Shown here: positions 23,101 through 35,765 of the stretch, in pieces
Position numbering within the stretch: position 1 is the stretch's first letter
Layout of the letters: each line of letters starts with the position of its first letter
Source: Erpobdella octoculata
Taxonomy: Eukaryota; Annelida; Clitellata; Hirudinida; Erpobdellidae
DNA length: 64,000 nt
Assembly (NCBI GenBank): GCA_963978895.1
Contig: OZ022246.1
Coordinates: 8,776,642 to 8,840,641 of the forward strand
Direction of reading: 5' to 3'
Notes under the pieces: model-generated
The model's database searches: none
The model's input: the letters and a program-made list of their open reading frames with translations, nothing else
Told to the model about the DNA's origin: nothing
Program-made: the position numbers and the translations under genes

Positions 23101-25839
23101 TTCTTGTCCATTTCATTTTACTTATTATAGTTAGCTTTTTGTTTATGAGTTTTTTTTAGCTACTACTTGAAGATTTTCTGTTGTTAACTTCTTTTTACAC
23201 ACTATAGTATTGAATTTTTACCAACTTTTAGACCTCTTAAAACTTTGAAACTTTCAGCATAGACTTTAGCCACTTGCGAAAATAATATTCAATCATTTCA
23301 ATATTTATTTTGTAACGAGTTGAAAATAATATTCAATCATTTCAATATTTATTTTGTAACGAGTTGAAAATAATATTCAATCATTTCAATATTTATTTTG
23401 TAACGAGTTGAAAATAATATTCAATCATTTCAATATTTATTTTGTAACGAGTTGAAAAAGCGTTTTTTTAGTGATTTTTGTGAAATATTTAATTTTTTGA
23501 AGTTCTAGAATACTAGATAGTCAAAAACTTATTATCAATGGTAAAACTATTATTGTATCTAGAAATTGATTTGCATAATGTAAAAATATAAAAGTATGTT
23601 TTAAAAAAAAATGGTTTTTGCTTGGACTTGTTTAAATATAATTTTAAAAAAAGTGATTAGATAAGTCTGTTGGTAATTTATTTTTAATTATATTAATTTT
23701 ATAATAAAAATATTAAAAACACCGAAAATAATTTATCACGCTTTTCTCCACCTTTACCAGAAATATTTTCTATTGTTTAATGTGATAATAAATTACAGGT
23801 TTGATCAAATAAATAGAATAAATGGAAAGTTAATTTTGATTTGTTTTTCTTTAATTTTACTTGGAATTAAGTCACTAACATCGAAAGCATGTTTTCAGGT
23901 ATTACTTGCACAGACTATTTCATTAAAGCTCTTGAAGAAAATGGATGAAGATTTAACAAACCTTGATATGGGTTTGTAATTTGTTACTATTTCATTATTG
24001 CTTGGGGTATAGCAGTAGACTGGGAGGTCGGTGGTTTATACCTTCGTCACTCATAACGGTGTGAGGAGGTGCTTTCAAATATGTACTTTTTTTTAAATGT
24101 AGTAGATACTAGTGGATAGTAAAATCAGAGAGTGGAAAGTGGTTCTTTTCAAGGATATAGTGCCACTATAATCTCAATAGATTAGATAGCAAATAGTTGT
24201 TAGTAAGCTTCTGCGTCCCGTTATTTTTTTGGAACGATACGATACGATACGATTTCTGAAATTTGCCCCGAATTAAACGATACGATACCAGACGCTTCGA
24301 CCAATAACGATACGATATCGATACGATACGATATGATTTCGGGATCTCGACTGAAGCGGAAATTTTGCCTAGAGATAACATAGAATGATGAACTATACGC
24401 GACAGACAATATTAATAACTACATTAAAAGATTCATTGAAAAAAAATATATAAATATTAAAAAATTTCAAAATTTATAAAAATTTACCAAATTTAATTTT
24501 TTTTTACAACTTGAAATAAGTTTCATTTGTTTAGTTTCGGTACATCTATTTGTCTAAATTTAGACTCTAAATAAAACGCTACCGCCGATAGAAAGTATTT
24601 ATTTACTTTATTTAGTTCGCATTATGATAATGATGACAAACACGAGAAAGTGCCTCTATGCAAGAATTAAAAAAGTGAAAAAACCCAGCGTGTTTATTTA
24701 TAGGCGATGGCGAATGCGGTTAGCAATAGCAAGAAAGAAGCTGAGAAAGTTTCGAATTCCAGCTGCAGACGATACGGGCTACGGCACTGTCGTGCACACT
24801 ACAGGTGGCACACACATACACACAACCAAGAATATCATCGAGATTATAAAGATATATCTTAGATGAGCTACTATTACGGTCAATTACAGATATCGAAACA
24901 CTAAAATAATCATTCCAATTCTATGTAAAAAATTTGAAAAAATAAGTTTATGAAACAGACTAAACCAAAACATAAACATAGAATGATCATTACTATTACA
25001 TTACTCATTATTCTCATTAATAATAGTCATCGATGTCAGCGAGTACGATTGCCTTGTAGGGCTTGTAGTATCAGTAGTATGCAGAGCTCGACTAGCAGCC
25101 TAAGAGGAGCGTGGCTTTTTTGCTGCCGGTTCCCAGACTAAAAATAGTAAATAATGGGGCTACAGGCTGTCTGGAAAACCGAATTTAAAGTGGGGATGAT
25201 AATAGTTATAAACTTCTGTCAATAGGTAGATTAATTAATCAATGTTGATGAATCAATTGCAAATATTCACAGTTGTGACAATCGTTAATTAAATATGTAT
25301 GACTTTCGTTATTTATTGGAAAATATTTTTAAAAAATCCCGATATTTTTCGGGATTTCAATCGAGAATGAAATTTTAAGTATCGCCGATTAATATCGATA
25401 CGAGACTTTTTCCGCAGGCTGTATCGTTTCAATGGTGATACGGGAATCCCGTATCGTTTTGAAATCTCGATTGAATTCGAGATAACGATATCGGGACGCA
25501 GATGCTTAGTTGTTAGGTCAAAGCCTTGCAGAATATTCTATCTTCTTCATACATCAGATTTGAACTGTTTGCCTTTTTCTTTTGTTTTCTTTTACTGTGC
25601 CTTTCTGTATTTTTGACTTTCAAGATCTTGTTACAAATTTATAAAATTGGAAAATTTAAAGTAAAATTAAGAAGATTTTCTAGAATTATTCTTTTTTTTA
25701 ATTTTAAAAACTTAACAAATAGCATTTTTTCTACCCAGGAGAGTGTATAAATGGGGACCTCAACCTCAAGAGGATTGCAGAAGTTGCAGTCAATAATGGT
25801 GGATATGCTGTTACACATCCATTAACAAAAAACTGGTGA
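14127..25839 (+). CDS. ACAD9: Acyl-CoA dehydrogenase family member 9-like protein, 18 exons
   Basis: Exons: 14127-14315, 16798-16891, 16963-17049, 17114-17220, 17301-17401, 19086-19236, 19427-19529, 19796-19869, 19935-20010, 20079-20149, 20280-20399, 20483-20611, 21031-21092, 21193-21319, 21389-21466, 21644-21772, 23899-23971, 25739-25839. All introns are GT-AG, phases agree throughout, and the product is 623 residues, like human ACAD9 (about 620). The basic N-terminus suits a mitochondrial targeting peptide. Residues 185-196 read [12 protein letters not shown] (dehydrogenase signature 1); ILNGEKTW and DFGLIQEK follow; the C-terminal half has [18 protein letters not shown], closer to ACAD9 than to VLCAD. 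ACAD9 oxidises long-chain acyl-CoA and, independently, assembles respiratory complex I with ECSIT and NDUFAF1. Oddities: signature 2 (usually GGxGY after QILG) reads [10 protein letters not shown], and the catalytic Glu position is Ile434 at the exon 12/13 border. Poly(A) signal AATAAA at 25,894. Exon 12's donor (GTTAGT) is the least certain. Confidence 0.9.
14794..15608. mobile_element. GGTAATC-family DNA transposon, copy A
   Basis: Lies in ACAD9 intron 1. Ends GGTAATCTCCTAGAC and complement GGTGATCTCATAG, with an inner segment 'ccaatttcaatggg' opposed by 'attgaaattgg'. Flanks AACAATAT and AACAATAG agree at 7 of 8 bases. Copies B (30,776-31,881) and C (31,892-32,675) belong to the same family. 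No coding. Confidence 0.8.
15688..16045. repeat. Tandem duplication of a ~195-bp unit
   Basis: Two diverged units in ACAD9 intron 1, each running from 'aactatycactatt' through 'gtctagtgttctgtta' to 'atgttgtattgcacgg' (second copy ending at about 16,041). Confidence 0.7.
17780..18055. mobile_element. Snap-back MITE
   Basis: Arms of about 110 bp (17,780-17,889 and 17,944-18,055) are inverted repeats around a ~54-bp loop; they contain 'cttgcgccctaaaa' and 'cattgtatatgaattatagg'. It lies in ACAD9 intron 5. The outer borders fade into A/T-rich sequence, so a target duplication cannot be defined. Confidence 0.75.
18056..19085. other. ACAD9 intron 5 remainder
   Basis: No repeat with defined ends and no further exon was recognised. 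The open frame at 18,326-18,613 has no family features. Confidence 0.5.
20143..20236. repeat. 25-bp tandem repeat covering a 5' splice site
   Basis: Four units of 'ttattcaagtaagatttata' plus five further bases, period 25. The first unit contains the end of ACAD9 exon 10 (ATTCAA) and its donor GTAAGA at 20,150; equal donors recur at 20,175, 20,200 and 20,225. Confidence 0.95.
22820..22990. mobile_element. Small DNA-transposon-like insertion
   Basis: GC-rich 171-bp block ('gggccgatttcttgtgaccc' at left; 'gctcggcccg' and 'ggcccagtacggctctgc' at right) flanked by an exact 9-bp direct repeat AGTACTCTA (22,811-22,819; 22,991-22,999). Terminal inverted repeats are poor, so the class is unclear. Confidence 0.55.
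23277..23454. repeat. 44-bp tandem repeat, four copies
   Basis: Unit contains 'aataatattcaatcatttca' and 'atttattttgtaacgagttg'. Copies are almost identical, so the expansion is recent. Located in ACAD9 intron 16. Confidence 0.95.
24204..25508. mobile_element. hAT MITE with CGATA arrays
   Basis: Terminal repeats TAAGCTTCTGCGTCCCG and (complement of right end) TAAGCATCTGCGTCCCG, one mismatch in 17. Perfect 8-bp duplication GTTGTTAG (24,196-24,203; 25,509-25,516). Just inside the ends are runs of 'cgatacgata' on the left and scattered 'atcgatacg', 'gtatcgtttc' units on the right. It occupies ACAD9 intron 17. The frames inside (for example 24,624-24,866) show no transposase features. Confidence 0.9.
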
Positions 25840-27559
25840 CAGGGGAGATAAAAAGACTGAATCTAAATTTCTGAAATAGGTTTTAGAAAATTTAATAAAA
25901 ATAACTGTATTGTTAGTTACTTTTTCCTCTTACTACCATGTGTACTGTTGTATATACATTTGCTGGTTGACAATAGTTCAATAGGAATCCTAGAAATATA
26001 CATGTCCAAAATTAGTTTGATATGTTTTAATTTTATGTGAGTTCTATATGGAATCAGATAAAAAAAATATAAAACTGCAAACTTTTTAGAAACACTTATA
26101 TTTCTACAGAGCGAGTCAAATAAAAGTGATATGAAGAGTAAGCAAAGCCGTGTTTTGTGCCCTCAACCCTCCGAAAATAGGAAAGGCTCAGGGGCCAAGT
26201 TATTCATGTTAGGGAGTAACTGATTTCGATTTTTTGACGATTTCTGATACCAAAATTTGCCGATTCCGGTTTCGGCAGGGGCCGTAAGGAGTGGAGAAGT
26301 TGTCTAAGCAAGGCTTTTTCAATTGAATTCGAAGGCTTCCTGTTCTTTTGTCACATATGCAAGTCATTCACTCAATCTTGTGGTTGTGGATTAATGTGGA
26401 TGATGCCATACGCTTCTCCTTTTTGGAGCAATGCCGATTTATAGCTCACTTTTTGCTTCTGAAGGCAGATAGAAATCTGTAAAAATCCAGTGTTTTGATT
26501 TCTGTGAAATCTCAGTCTGATGCAAAATTGGAAAATCATATAGAGTGTATTAGACCTCTGCAATATCACCAGGAAATTATGTAAACAACAGTGCAATTAC
26601 TTCGTCCATAGCTTTCCATTGTGATTTAGCCCAATATTTCGTTCCGTATCAATAAGTCTAGCAGAAGATCTTAGCCAGCAACCATTGACATCTTAAATCA
26701 TAAAATGAAAGCTACATAATAAAAAAAACTGCAGGGTTATTAGGAGATAACAATTTTGGCGACATTGTTCTCGCGACAGAAATGGCTGAAAAAGCAGATG
26801 TTGATAAAGTTTACTTGTAAAGCAATCGTGAAGGAAATTGTTTTGGATAAAAATGTCAGTTAAAACTGCAGTCACTTACGCCAGAGAATAAGCCTAAAGT
26901 GGGCTTTTGTCTGCTTGACATCAGCATAAGAACGCTTTGATTGAATTGAAGACATCTCAATTATATTTATTTTTCTGATGGACTACAAATATCTGAAAAA
27001 TCAGCAGAAAGGCTTCACTATTCATTGAGCAGCTGTACAAAATTGCTGAATGACATCGATGACAATGACTTGGATCATGGGGGCATTCTCTCCTAATGTT
27101 TGTTCAACATCATCATAGATTACATCATGCAAAGAGCTTTCTCTGTTTTTTCTGCATACCGGGAGATGCGGGGTAAGCTTTGGAGTAAGGGTTGCTGAAC
27201 AAGTCACCGACCTGATGTATTTTGAATTGATTGGCTCGGGCATCGAACTTCTGCGCGGTTCACCACATGACTATCTGTATAAATAAAACTGTAACTGTTT
27301 GTTTGTGTCTTGCCAGTTATATATGCATCCAGACAGAGTGTAGGTCAGCACCCAGACATCGTCAAATAGGTACTCATTACAATTCAAATCAGCCAATCAC
27401 ATTTAAATAAAGTATCACGTGATCGAACGAACCCGCTTACATCAGCATTTCACATTTCAGCTTCTTCCACATTTTTTCTGCAGGTGTACTCAGCGGCAGG
27501 GACTACGAAGGAAATGGCCACAGCCCTAGTCCTCTGCTGCTGCTCTCGAACCCTTCTCT
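25840..27559. other. ACAD9 3' UTR and intergenic DNA
   Basis: AATAAA at 25,894 is the likely ACAD9 poly(A) signal. Beyond it, open frames of 60-74 codons carry no recognised domain. The segment 26,200-26,300 ('gatttcgattttttgacg' and 'ccggtttcggcaggggccg') looks like decayed transposon DNA without clear ends. Confidence 0.5.
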
Positions 27560-29460
27560 CTTCGCGCCGGATCCCATGTCGAATCTCTCAATCAATCAAA
27601 CCTGTAATCATTTGTGCATCTGCAGACAACCCGTTTGACGTTATTTCGGGTTTCTCTGTAGGCATCCAGTGTTTTTTCGCAGGTTTTTTCTTATACTCAA
27701 GGATTTCAGCGCCCTTGGCATTTATGGCGAGCTCCAGCCTTTCAATCCCAGTCTCAAACCAGTCTTCACTCTTTCTGGTTTTTTTCCGAGAGTTTCTGAG
27801 GTGGCCGTGTACATAACATCGCGAATGAAGTCCCAACGTGCTGTGGTACTGTCCACGGGACAGTCTTCCAGGGCCTTGTCTATGAAATTAGAAAAGCGCC
27901 CGCCTAACTCAGGCTTTGAGATCTCGGTTATGTCAATGCAAGGCGGGCCTTTTTGTCTTAAACAGTGCATCTGTCTGGGTCAAAGACGCACCTTGCTGCA
28001 AACCATTGAGTGTTCGGTGTTACAGTCGGCACTGTGGTAACTCCGCGTGAGGAGCACGCAATTCAGCAATGATCTTCTGATGATGACAAAGTCTAGCTGA
28101 TGCCAGTGAATCGATCTGGGATGTTGCCAAAACACTCTGTTGAGGGGTTTGGTAGGAAAAAAGTGTCAGTGATGGCAAGCCCGTAAAAGGAACAAAGCTC
28201 AAACAGTCGCTGTACATTTTCGTTGAGCCCTCCGACACCGAATTGTCTAATGCAACGTGGCCAAGATGCGTGGTCCGCACCCACTCTGGCATTGAAGTTT
28301 CCAAGTAGGAAAATGTTCTCTTTGACCGGGATCTCCCTGATCTTTGCCTCGAGCTCGTCATAAAACACATCCTTAGCCTCAGACGTGGAGGAGAGTGTGG
28401 GGCCATTCACGCTGAAGATGTGTCTAGGTCTGCTGGAGGTAGTAAGGCGGAGTGAGAGGTTCTCTGAAAAGGAGGCTCAACCGACGACAGAAGAGAGTTA
28501 CGGACTGAAAAACCAACCCCGTGCAGTCGGTACTCATATGATCCCAGAACCTCCAAAAAATTTAATTCTTGTCCTGAAGGCTACCACTAGATGCCAGCCG
28601 CGTTTCCTGAAGGGCTGCGATGTCAATGTTACGCTTGGCCAGCTCGCGATCAATGATGGCGGTTTTCCTGACGTGGCCAATTTTTTGGATGTCGTCAGAG
28701 AGGCCGCCAGTACACATTGTTCTAACGTTCCATGTTTCCAGTCGCATGACTAGGCTTTTATTATTTTTTTAGATTTGCCTGGTGCTCAGTTTTACAACAA
28801 GCTTGTCGATTTTGTCTAAACTTCACACACCCGATAAAGCAAGCAAGTTGTGGTGGGGTAGTACCTTATTGCCCAGGAGGTGACCGGGTTTGGCGGGCAG
28901 TAACTTCCCAAGGGAGTCAGAAAAACTCTTCCCACCGTCGAGTGCAACCCCTCGTGCTTAAACCTGGGCTTATAGCAGGTAACGGCTGCTTTCCGTGTTG
29001 GTCCCGTGGTGAGTCAGCGTGGCTGAAGTGACCTCTCCAGGAGCAAACCTGGGCAAGTTTTATAGAGATTCTGGGGTGCCCAGAACCAGAGTCCCCCTCT
29101 CGGCTTTGCTAACAGAGTCCGGCGGAAAGGCAAACCGATACGGCTTGTTTAGCCTGCAGGAGGTGCTCCGAACATAAAATCTGAGCTTGAATTTTAGTCT
29201 GGGTTTACTGCCATAGCCTTTGACCATCTAAGAGCAGCCTGCAAGGCATCCGGAAACTTGTGAAAGGTGGGGTTGTTTACTTCCCGTGCCGATACAGAAC
29301 ATCGGCCCACAAACCCGGTTTGAAATCAGAGTTTTCTTTCTCTTAGACAGATTCACCTGAACAGGTTAAGCGAGCTCTGTCTGCCCTGGTTTGAAATCAG
29401 AGTTAGCTGTTCTAGATAATGTTGGTCCACGGCGCCTTATAATATGACTTTATGAGTATG
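27560..29460 (-). pseudogene. Decayed LINE, endonuclease region and 5' leader
   Basis: On the minus strand the relic begins MRLETWNVRTMCTGG at 28,747, then DIAALQETRL, matching the start of an apurinic-type (EEP) endonuclease where N and E bind metal. It continues in shifted frames with ENIFLLGNFNARVG (the conserved G-D-F-N segment, here G-N-F-N) near 28,290 and with a linker reading GGRFSNFIDKALEDCP near 27,900. The reverse transcriptase is absent. The GC-richer stretch 28,760-29,460 is probably its 5' untranslated leader. Several frameshifts and an Asp-to-Asn change show it is dead. Confidence 0.75.
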
Positions 29461-29667
29461 TCTGTATATTCTTTATTCAGAAATTTTCAAATTTTATTAC
29501 AGTGAATTGTCATGAGAATTATTTTTAGTGTTTTTTATGTTTGATTTTTATACTAAAGTTAAATTAAATATTAACATTATATATTTAATACATTCTTATA
29601 CAGAAAATGTTAAATGTAAAATAAAACATCATTTATATAAAAGATCAACTTATCTGTATGTACTGCA

Positions 29668-29852
29668 AAAACTCCGCCTTGCATTTGCAAGCCAGTCTTA
29701 AGCCTGGAGAAAGAAGGAGGGAAAAGTTAAAAAGAACAAATTATGATCCACGACAGGAAGTACTTAGGTGCTTCCTACATACAGCCATTTCAGTCTTAAA
29801 ACACCTGGTGTAAAGGACTATAAACTATTATAAAAAAAAAAAAAAAAAAAAT
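29668..29852 (+). mobile_element. SINE-like retroelement, copy 2 with poly(A) tail
   Basis: Full-length copy of the unit also at 4,156-4,344 and 38,949-39,102: starts near 'actccgccttgcatttgc', has 'tatgatccacgacaggaag' and ends 'actataaactattat' followed by an uninterrupted A tract. The long pure tail indicates a young insertion. Confidence 0.8.
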
Positions 29853-30607
29853 GTATGCACTGCTAAAAAAGAAATTTGAGAGCCACTAGTTCGGGGTTTT
29901 TTTGTAGGGGAAGGCCGGCTTTTTAGGGAGAATTGAACCCGGCTATTTAGTAGGATAGAAGCCCCTTCCCTGCCTTATGTCCAGAAAATTGAAAAGATAG
30001 ATTCAACGTGCGCGCGAAAGGGGGCGGCATGTCCTTAGGTCTTATGCTAAATCCGCTACTATGGTCAGACCCCCTCAAATTTGACGTCACAATGCTCTGA
30101 CCCTCGCCCAAAAGAACACTCAAAGATGTTATCAGTATAAATATAAAATTATTGAACAATACCTTATAGTTAATCAAAATTAGCGCTGTTTATTATTCAG
30201 GGCATATAAATTGTCTGTTTCTTTGACGTATTTAATTACTAATTAAATTGTTGACATGACGCCACGTTTTTCAATTCTTTTCTATTCTCTTCGTCACACG
30301 CCGTCTCAATTATCTGAGCGTTTCTCCGTTGAGTGCCTGACGTCATTTGTTGAGGACCCGACCCGAAACCGCTCCATGTCCATAGCCAGAGCCACTACAC
30401 CGCTGCATAAAATGTCTATAATCAGCGCCAAATATTTACTGTTACAAATTTGAAAAAAAAAACATTGACGTGATAATATATATCAATGGTAACAAAATTT
30501 TAGCAAAAACAAAAAAGTTTGATGTAACGCATGCAGTTGATGTTTTGCGGCACTTCCGCTTGCGTTTACAATTTGCCGAATTTCTCCTGTATACCAGTGT
30601 TCTTGCA
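29853..30607. other. ZRANB2 upstream region
   Basis: Intergenic DNA before the ZRANB2 start. No TATA box at a convincing distance. A stretch at 30,255-30,400 is richer in GC than its surroundings (it includes 'gcctgacgtcatttg', with a CRE-like TGACGTCA) and could be promoter DNA. Confidence 0.4.
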
Positions 30608-33257
30608 ATGACCGATAAATTTAAACCTGGCGATGGTGACTGGGTGTGTGGTGAACCTAAGTAAGTTTTTTTTCACATATAAATTTTCACGTTCAATTGA
30701 TTGAATACAAACATGGTCGGTGTTATTGACAGTGCGCTTTAAAAAACTACACTCAGTCAGTAGCACAAATGTTTGGGTAATCCTGCAGTATAGCGTCCTG
30801 AACCGATTTCGATGAAAAATGGCCGGTTTTTTAACGTAAATGATATTTAAAACATAAATAAGGGAAATAAAGACTAATTACAACATAAATAACTGAAAAA
30901 AAACAAAAATTATAGCACTTTAGAACATTTATAAATTACTCCCGAAGTTAAGGTAGTTCCAGATGAAGATCTATTTGTCAATAGCGATAGAAGTGAACAG
31001 TAGGAATAAAGGTAATAAAAATTAAACACATTTAAAATAAAAATAGACAATTTAGGAAAAAAATATAAAAAATTTTGGAAGTAAAAAATTGAAAAATATT
31101 AGTTTGCTTTAGAAGTACGAGTTGCGTAATCCGCTCCATGTCTAAAACCGTTTCTTTAAATGCGGCGCTTTATGTCAAATTGCCTTAAGAAAATTAAAAA
31201 AACATTGAAAACAATAAATTAGCAACAGAACACCAAGAAAAATTAAAATAATATCAAAGTAAAAGTACTTGGCGACTTGGCTGTCTTTGGTACGGTTTCT
31301 ATCATATTTCTTGGAGCAGAAATTTTGAGTTTTAGAGGTCATGTGGCTAGCAGAATCGTTTGGAAAACGAAAGAGCGAGCGAGAAAGCGACTAGGAAGAG
31401 AAGAGCAATCGGGAGCGGGAATGCGGCCGGGAACGGGAAGGCGATCGGGAGCGGGAAAACGATCGGGAGCGAGAAAACTAGCGGGGAAGGAAACGGGAGC
31501 GAGAGAAAAATGATGGGAAAACCCCGGGCAACGCTGGATCCCCCGCTAGTCATAGATACATTTCCACTCAGCGCTCTGATTTTTTAAAATTTAAATAATT
31601 AAAAATTTATTTGTAACTTTTCAAAATGTATTTATTATTTTATTATGTTATTTTATTTGAATAAATAAAATCTTCCTTGCTTTTCATTCCTTGAATTGTA
31701 TTATTCCGCGTGTCAACATTGCTTTTGGATATTTTTGCTTAAAGTCGGTTTTTAGTAAGTTTTTCTGTAAAATACTTGTTCGTAATATGTTTTGATAATG
31801 TTCTATGGTTATTCTATTAAACAGTTTTTTAAACCGTTTTTTCATCGAAATCGGTTCAGGACGCTATACTGCAGGATTACCAATGTTTGTTGGCAATCTG
31901 TCAGTATAGCGTCCTGGGTAAATTCGCTGCGAATTAACCGGTATCTTAGCGTAGCGTAAATAACAGTAAAACACAATAAAATACTAATTTAAACAGAACA
32001 CATTTAAAAATAAATTAGTATAGCATTTGGGCGACATTTCAAAATCGTTCCGCAGCTAATGAGTAGTTCCAAGTAAAGATCTATTGTCAGTAGAGCCAGA
32101 ACTGGCCAAGAGTAAAGTGTTCGAACAAGAAATAATTTAAAATAAAAAGTAATTTATAAAAATCATATTTAAATAAACATTGTAAACTTAAAACTAATAA
32201 TTAAATAATTTTGTAACTAAAATGTAGGCGTTGCATCAACCACTCCACGTTGACACGCTGTATATGCTGTAACAAAAATAAAATGAAGTATTTTAAATAT
32301 TGATAACTTATTAAAACTTTATTAAAAATGTATTCTTATCAGAGATAATTTTCTACTTCCTCCTCTGATTTCTCTTAGAAAACTATTTTATGAATTTCAA
32401 ATACTAGGTGTATGCTAAATCTCAACTATTTTTATTTGATAAATCTTATGACTAACTAGTTATATTTAATTTACATTTATTTTACTAATAGTTTATCTTT
32501 ACTTTTCATCGTATATCGGCACTCAACTGCTAAGTATATTTGTTCAAAGTGACTTTTAAAGAGCTTTTCTGTCAAAATATTCTTTTTAAATTTAATGCAT
32601 TTTATTGTTATTTTGTTGTTGGTTTTATGAACGCAGTATCAAAATCGGACCAGGACGCTATACTAGGAGATTACCTGTTTGTTGACAATGATGAGATGAG
32701 AGATATGAGATTTAGCATACGCCTTATCAAGACAAGTCTTGCTCAAGGCGAGAGAGGGAGGGTACTTGCAAAGGCAGCCATTTATAGGCGCCTACCCCTT
32801 TAGCAAATTCGAGTGAACTCCTTGCTTAAGGGAGTTACGCTGGTGACGCCGGCGAGGTTTGAACTGCCGACCTAACGATCGACAGGCGAACGCTCTACCG
32901 CTCTGCCACCAGCGCCTCTTGAAGTGATCCACCGAAAACGTTGAAAATTGCTTTTTGCGAGTGATTTTTATTATCTAATAATTAGTCAGCTTCATAATAT
33001 AAGTAACTAGTGGGGTGCCCGGCGTTGCCCAGGCTTTTTAGTGGTTTTTCTATCGTTTTTATCTCACGCTCCCGTTTCCTTTCCCGCTTGCTCTCACGCT
33101 CCCGGTCGCTTTCCCACTTTTGACCACCTAGAGCTCTAAAACTTTTAGGAAAGCTTTATTCTGGATGACAATACATGAATTTAATGTTTCTGACATGAAT
33201 TAGGCCTTAAATCAATTAAAATTACTCAGACAGTTCAAGATACTCTTTTATAGGAAA

Positions 33258-33290
<33 letters not shown>

Positions 33291-33863
33291 CTGTTGCATT
33301 TTCCTATGAAAAGTCAAAATTGCACCTCTTTGTTTTTCCATTATAACTTTTTTAAATAATTTTTAAAAAATATTCTAAATAGCCTACAACCTATCCTCAG
33401 ACCTACCAGATGTACACAAGAAATTTCATAAAAATCGGTTCAGCCGTTTTGGAGGCGTTTGCAGTCAAACACTATGACACAAGATTTATATATATATATA
33501 TATAGATATAACCAAGGCATAGAGTGCTTTTATTAGAAAGTTTTGGTCTTTTATAGAATAGGACAGTAGAATCAGTTTGGATATAGATATATTGTTTTTT
33601 TATGATATTATCAATGTGTTTGTCAAAATGGAGAGAAGAATCAATAAGCACCCATAGATCTCTAATTATGTCCAAAAATGATGGCCATAGACCTTTAATA
33701 GGCCTTTTGCAGTTGTGACACACCTCTTCGCTTTACGATGCTATATCTCAGAAACTATCCAAATTTTAACATAAATTTTTATATTTTATCAAACATATAA
33801 TATAGTAGTTTAAAAACTAAGTTATATTATGTAATTATATTTATTAAGAGAATACACACACAT

Positions 33864-33894
<31 letters not shown>

Positions 33895-35701
33895 GAACAA
33901 AATTGTATTAACAGGTGTGGAAACATTAACTTTGCTCGAAGGTCCAAGTGCAACCGTTGTGGCAAGGGTGAGTATCAATCATCTAGTCTTTTTTTTTAAT
34001 TTCCATGTTGCTTTTTAAAAGTTTAATATAAGATCATTTAATAAAATGGTTTATAAACTGAAAATAGATTGGTTATAGATATAAGCTCCAAAGCTATGAT
34101 ATTCTAAAAATGCATTTGATATTGATAAATCATGAAATATACTTAATATAAAATGATATTGTTGTTAATAATTTACCAAGTTTACTCTTTTCAATAACAA
34201 TTTTTAATTACCCTTGGTATAATCTCTGGTATACATTTATGCATTTTATAACATCAAAAATGTGCTAGCTCGTTAGCAAGAAATGATAAGATAATTATAA
34301 ATAGCTGTGACTTGGATTACATAATTATATAACAGAATTTCTATTTTCTTTTATAGAGAAAGATGATGGAATTGAGATAAAGAAACAAGGAACCGAAATA
34401 GGAAAAGTTATGGCAGAGAAAAGCCACGGACTTTTCAGTGCGGACGATTGGCAATGTAAAACGTGTGTAATCCGAGATATTTTAAAATTATTTTATTTTT
34501 ATCTTTTTTGTTAGTATTTTTCTTTTTTTTGAAACTTTATAATTAAATTATTTTATACGCAGCTGTGGAAATGTCAATTGGGCAAGGCGGTCGCAATGCA
34601 ATGTGTGCAACACTCCAAAATTTTCAAAAGCTGAAAAAAGGACAGGTACAATATTGATACCTCTGCTAAACTGGTTAAATTAAAGAAGACTTACACTATG
34701 ATGTTTGAAATGGCAATTAAGCCAAGGAGACATGTTAATCTATCAATTGGTTTATGTGCATTTAATGATATGACAATCTATTAAGGTTACGGAGGAGGGT
34801 ATATGGAGCGTGATGAAGTGGTGGAGTACAAGGAGAGACACGAATCCGACGATGAATTTGATGAGGTTTGTCTTTTGTTTTATGATACCTTTTGATGGTT
34901 TCTTTTAATTTAAATTTTAATTTAATGCTTGTTTTGTTACTTCAATTTTTTAGTTTGGAAGAAAAAAGAAAAAGTTTAGGAGCTCTACAGCAGAGTCAGC
35001 AGATTCGGGGCCTGAAAAATTGCCTGCCGATAAAATTGAAGAGAAAGTTGAAGAAAAAGAAACTAATATCAAATTATTGGATAAAAAGGTTAAGTCTTTG
35101 ATGGTTTTAAACTTTTTCAGCATGATTTAGCTTTTGTTTTATTGTATTGAATTTTGAAATTTGTAGGTAGAAGAAAAGAAGGAAGAAGAAGAAGAGGAGG
35201 AGGAGGAAGAAGATGATGACGACGATGTTGACTTATCAAAATACAATTTAGAAGATGATGAAGAATCTGGAGAAAGTCATAAAAGCAGAACAAGTTCAGT
35301 TTCATCCAGGTTACTAATTTAAAGTTATTTCTCGTATATTGATTGGTAGATCATATTATTTGTTTATTTAACTTAATAAAAATTTTCACAGCTCTGGTTC
35401 ATCATCATCATCATCATCAAGGAGATCGAGTGAGAGTGAAGGGCATAAAAAGAAGCGTAGAAGACATTCAAGTAGTTCTTCTCCTGACAGGTTGTTCATA
35501 TTTTTAATCATTTAGTGCATTTTTAAAACATTTTATTAGGTTCTTGTTTTTTCACAATACTTGCGTTTTTCAGACTTGGACTGGTCATCTCTTTGCAATA
35601 ATTTCTGTTTTATTCGTCTATACTGGTTATAACCCGTCGGAAATGACGGAAAATAATTAGTGATAGTTGCAGAACGTCTAAAAGCGTAACATGAATTTCT
35701 T

Positions 35702-35765
<64 letters not shown>

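Larger units (their letters stand above)
21773..23898. other. ACAD9 intron 16 (about 2.1 kb)
   Basis: Contains the small element at 22,820-22,990 and the 44-bp array at 23,277-23,454. Around 22,270-22,450 a moderately GC-rich stretch ('ggtgatgccggagggattcaag') may be an old LINE fragment, but no domain is readable. Confidence 0.5.

Noticed and set aside
32839..32914. Functional tRNA gene
   Set aside because: A second copy shares the non-tRNA tail, and the anticodon arm does not pair well; treated as a SINE.
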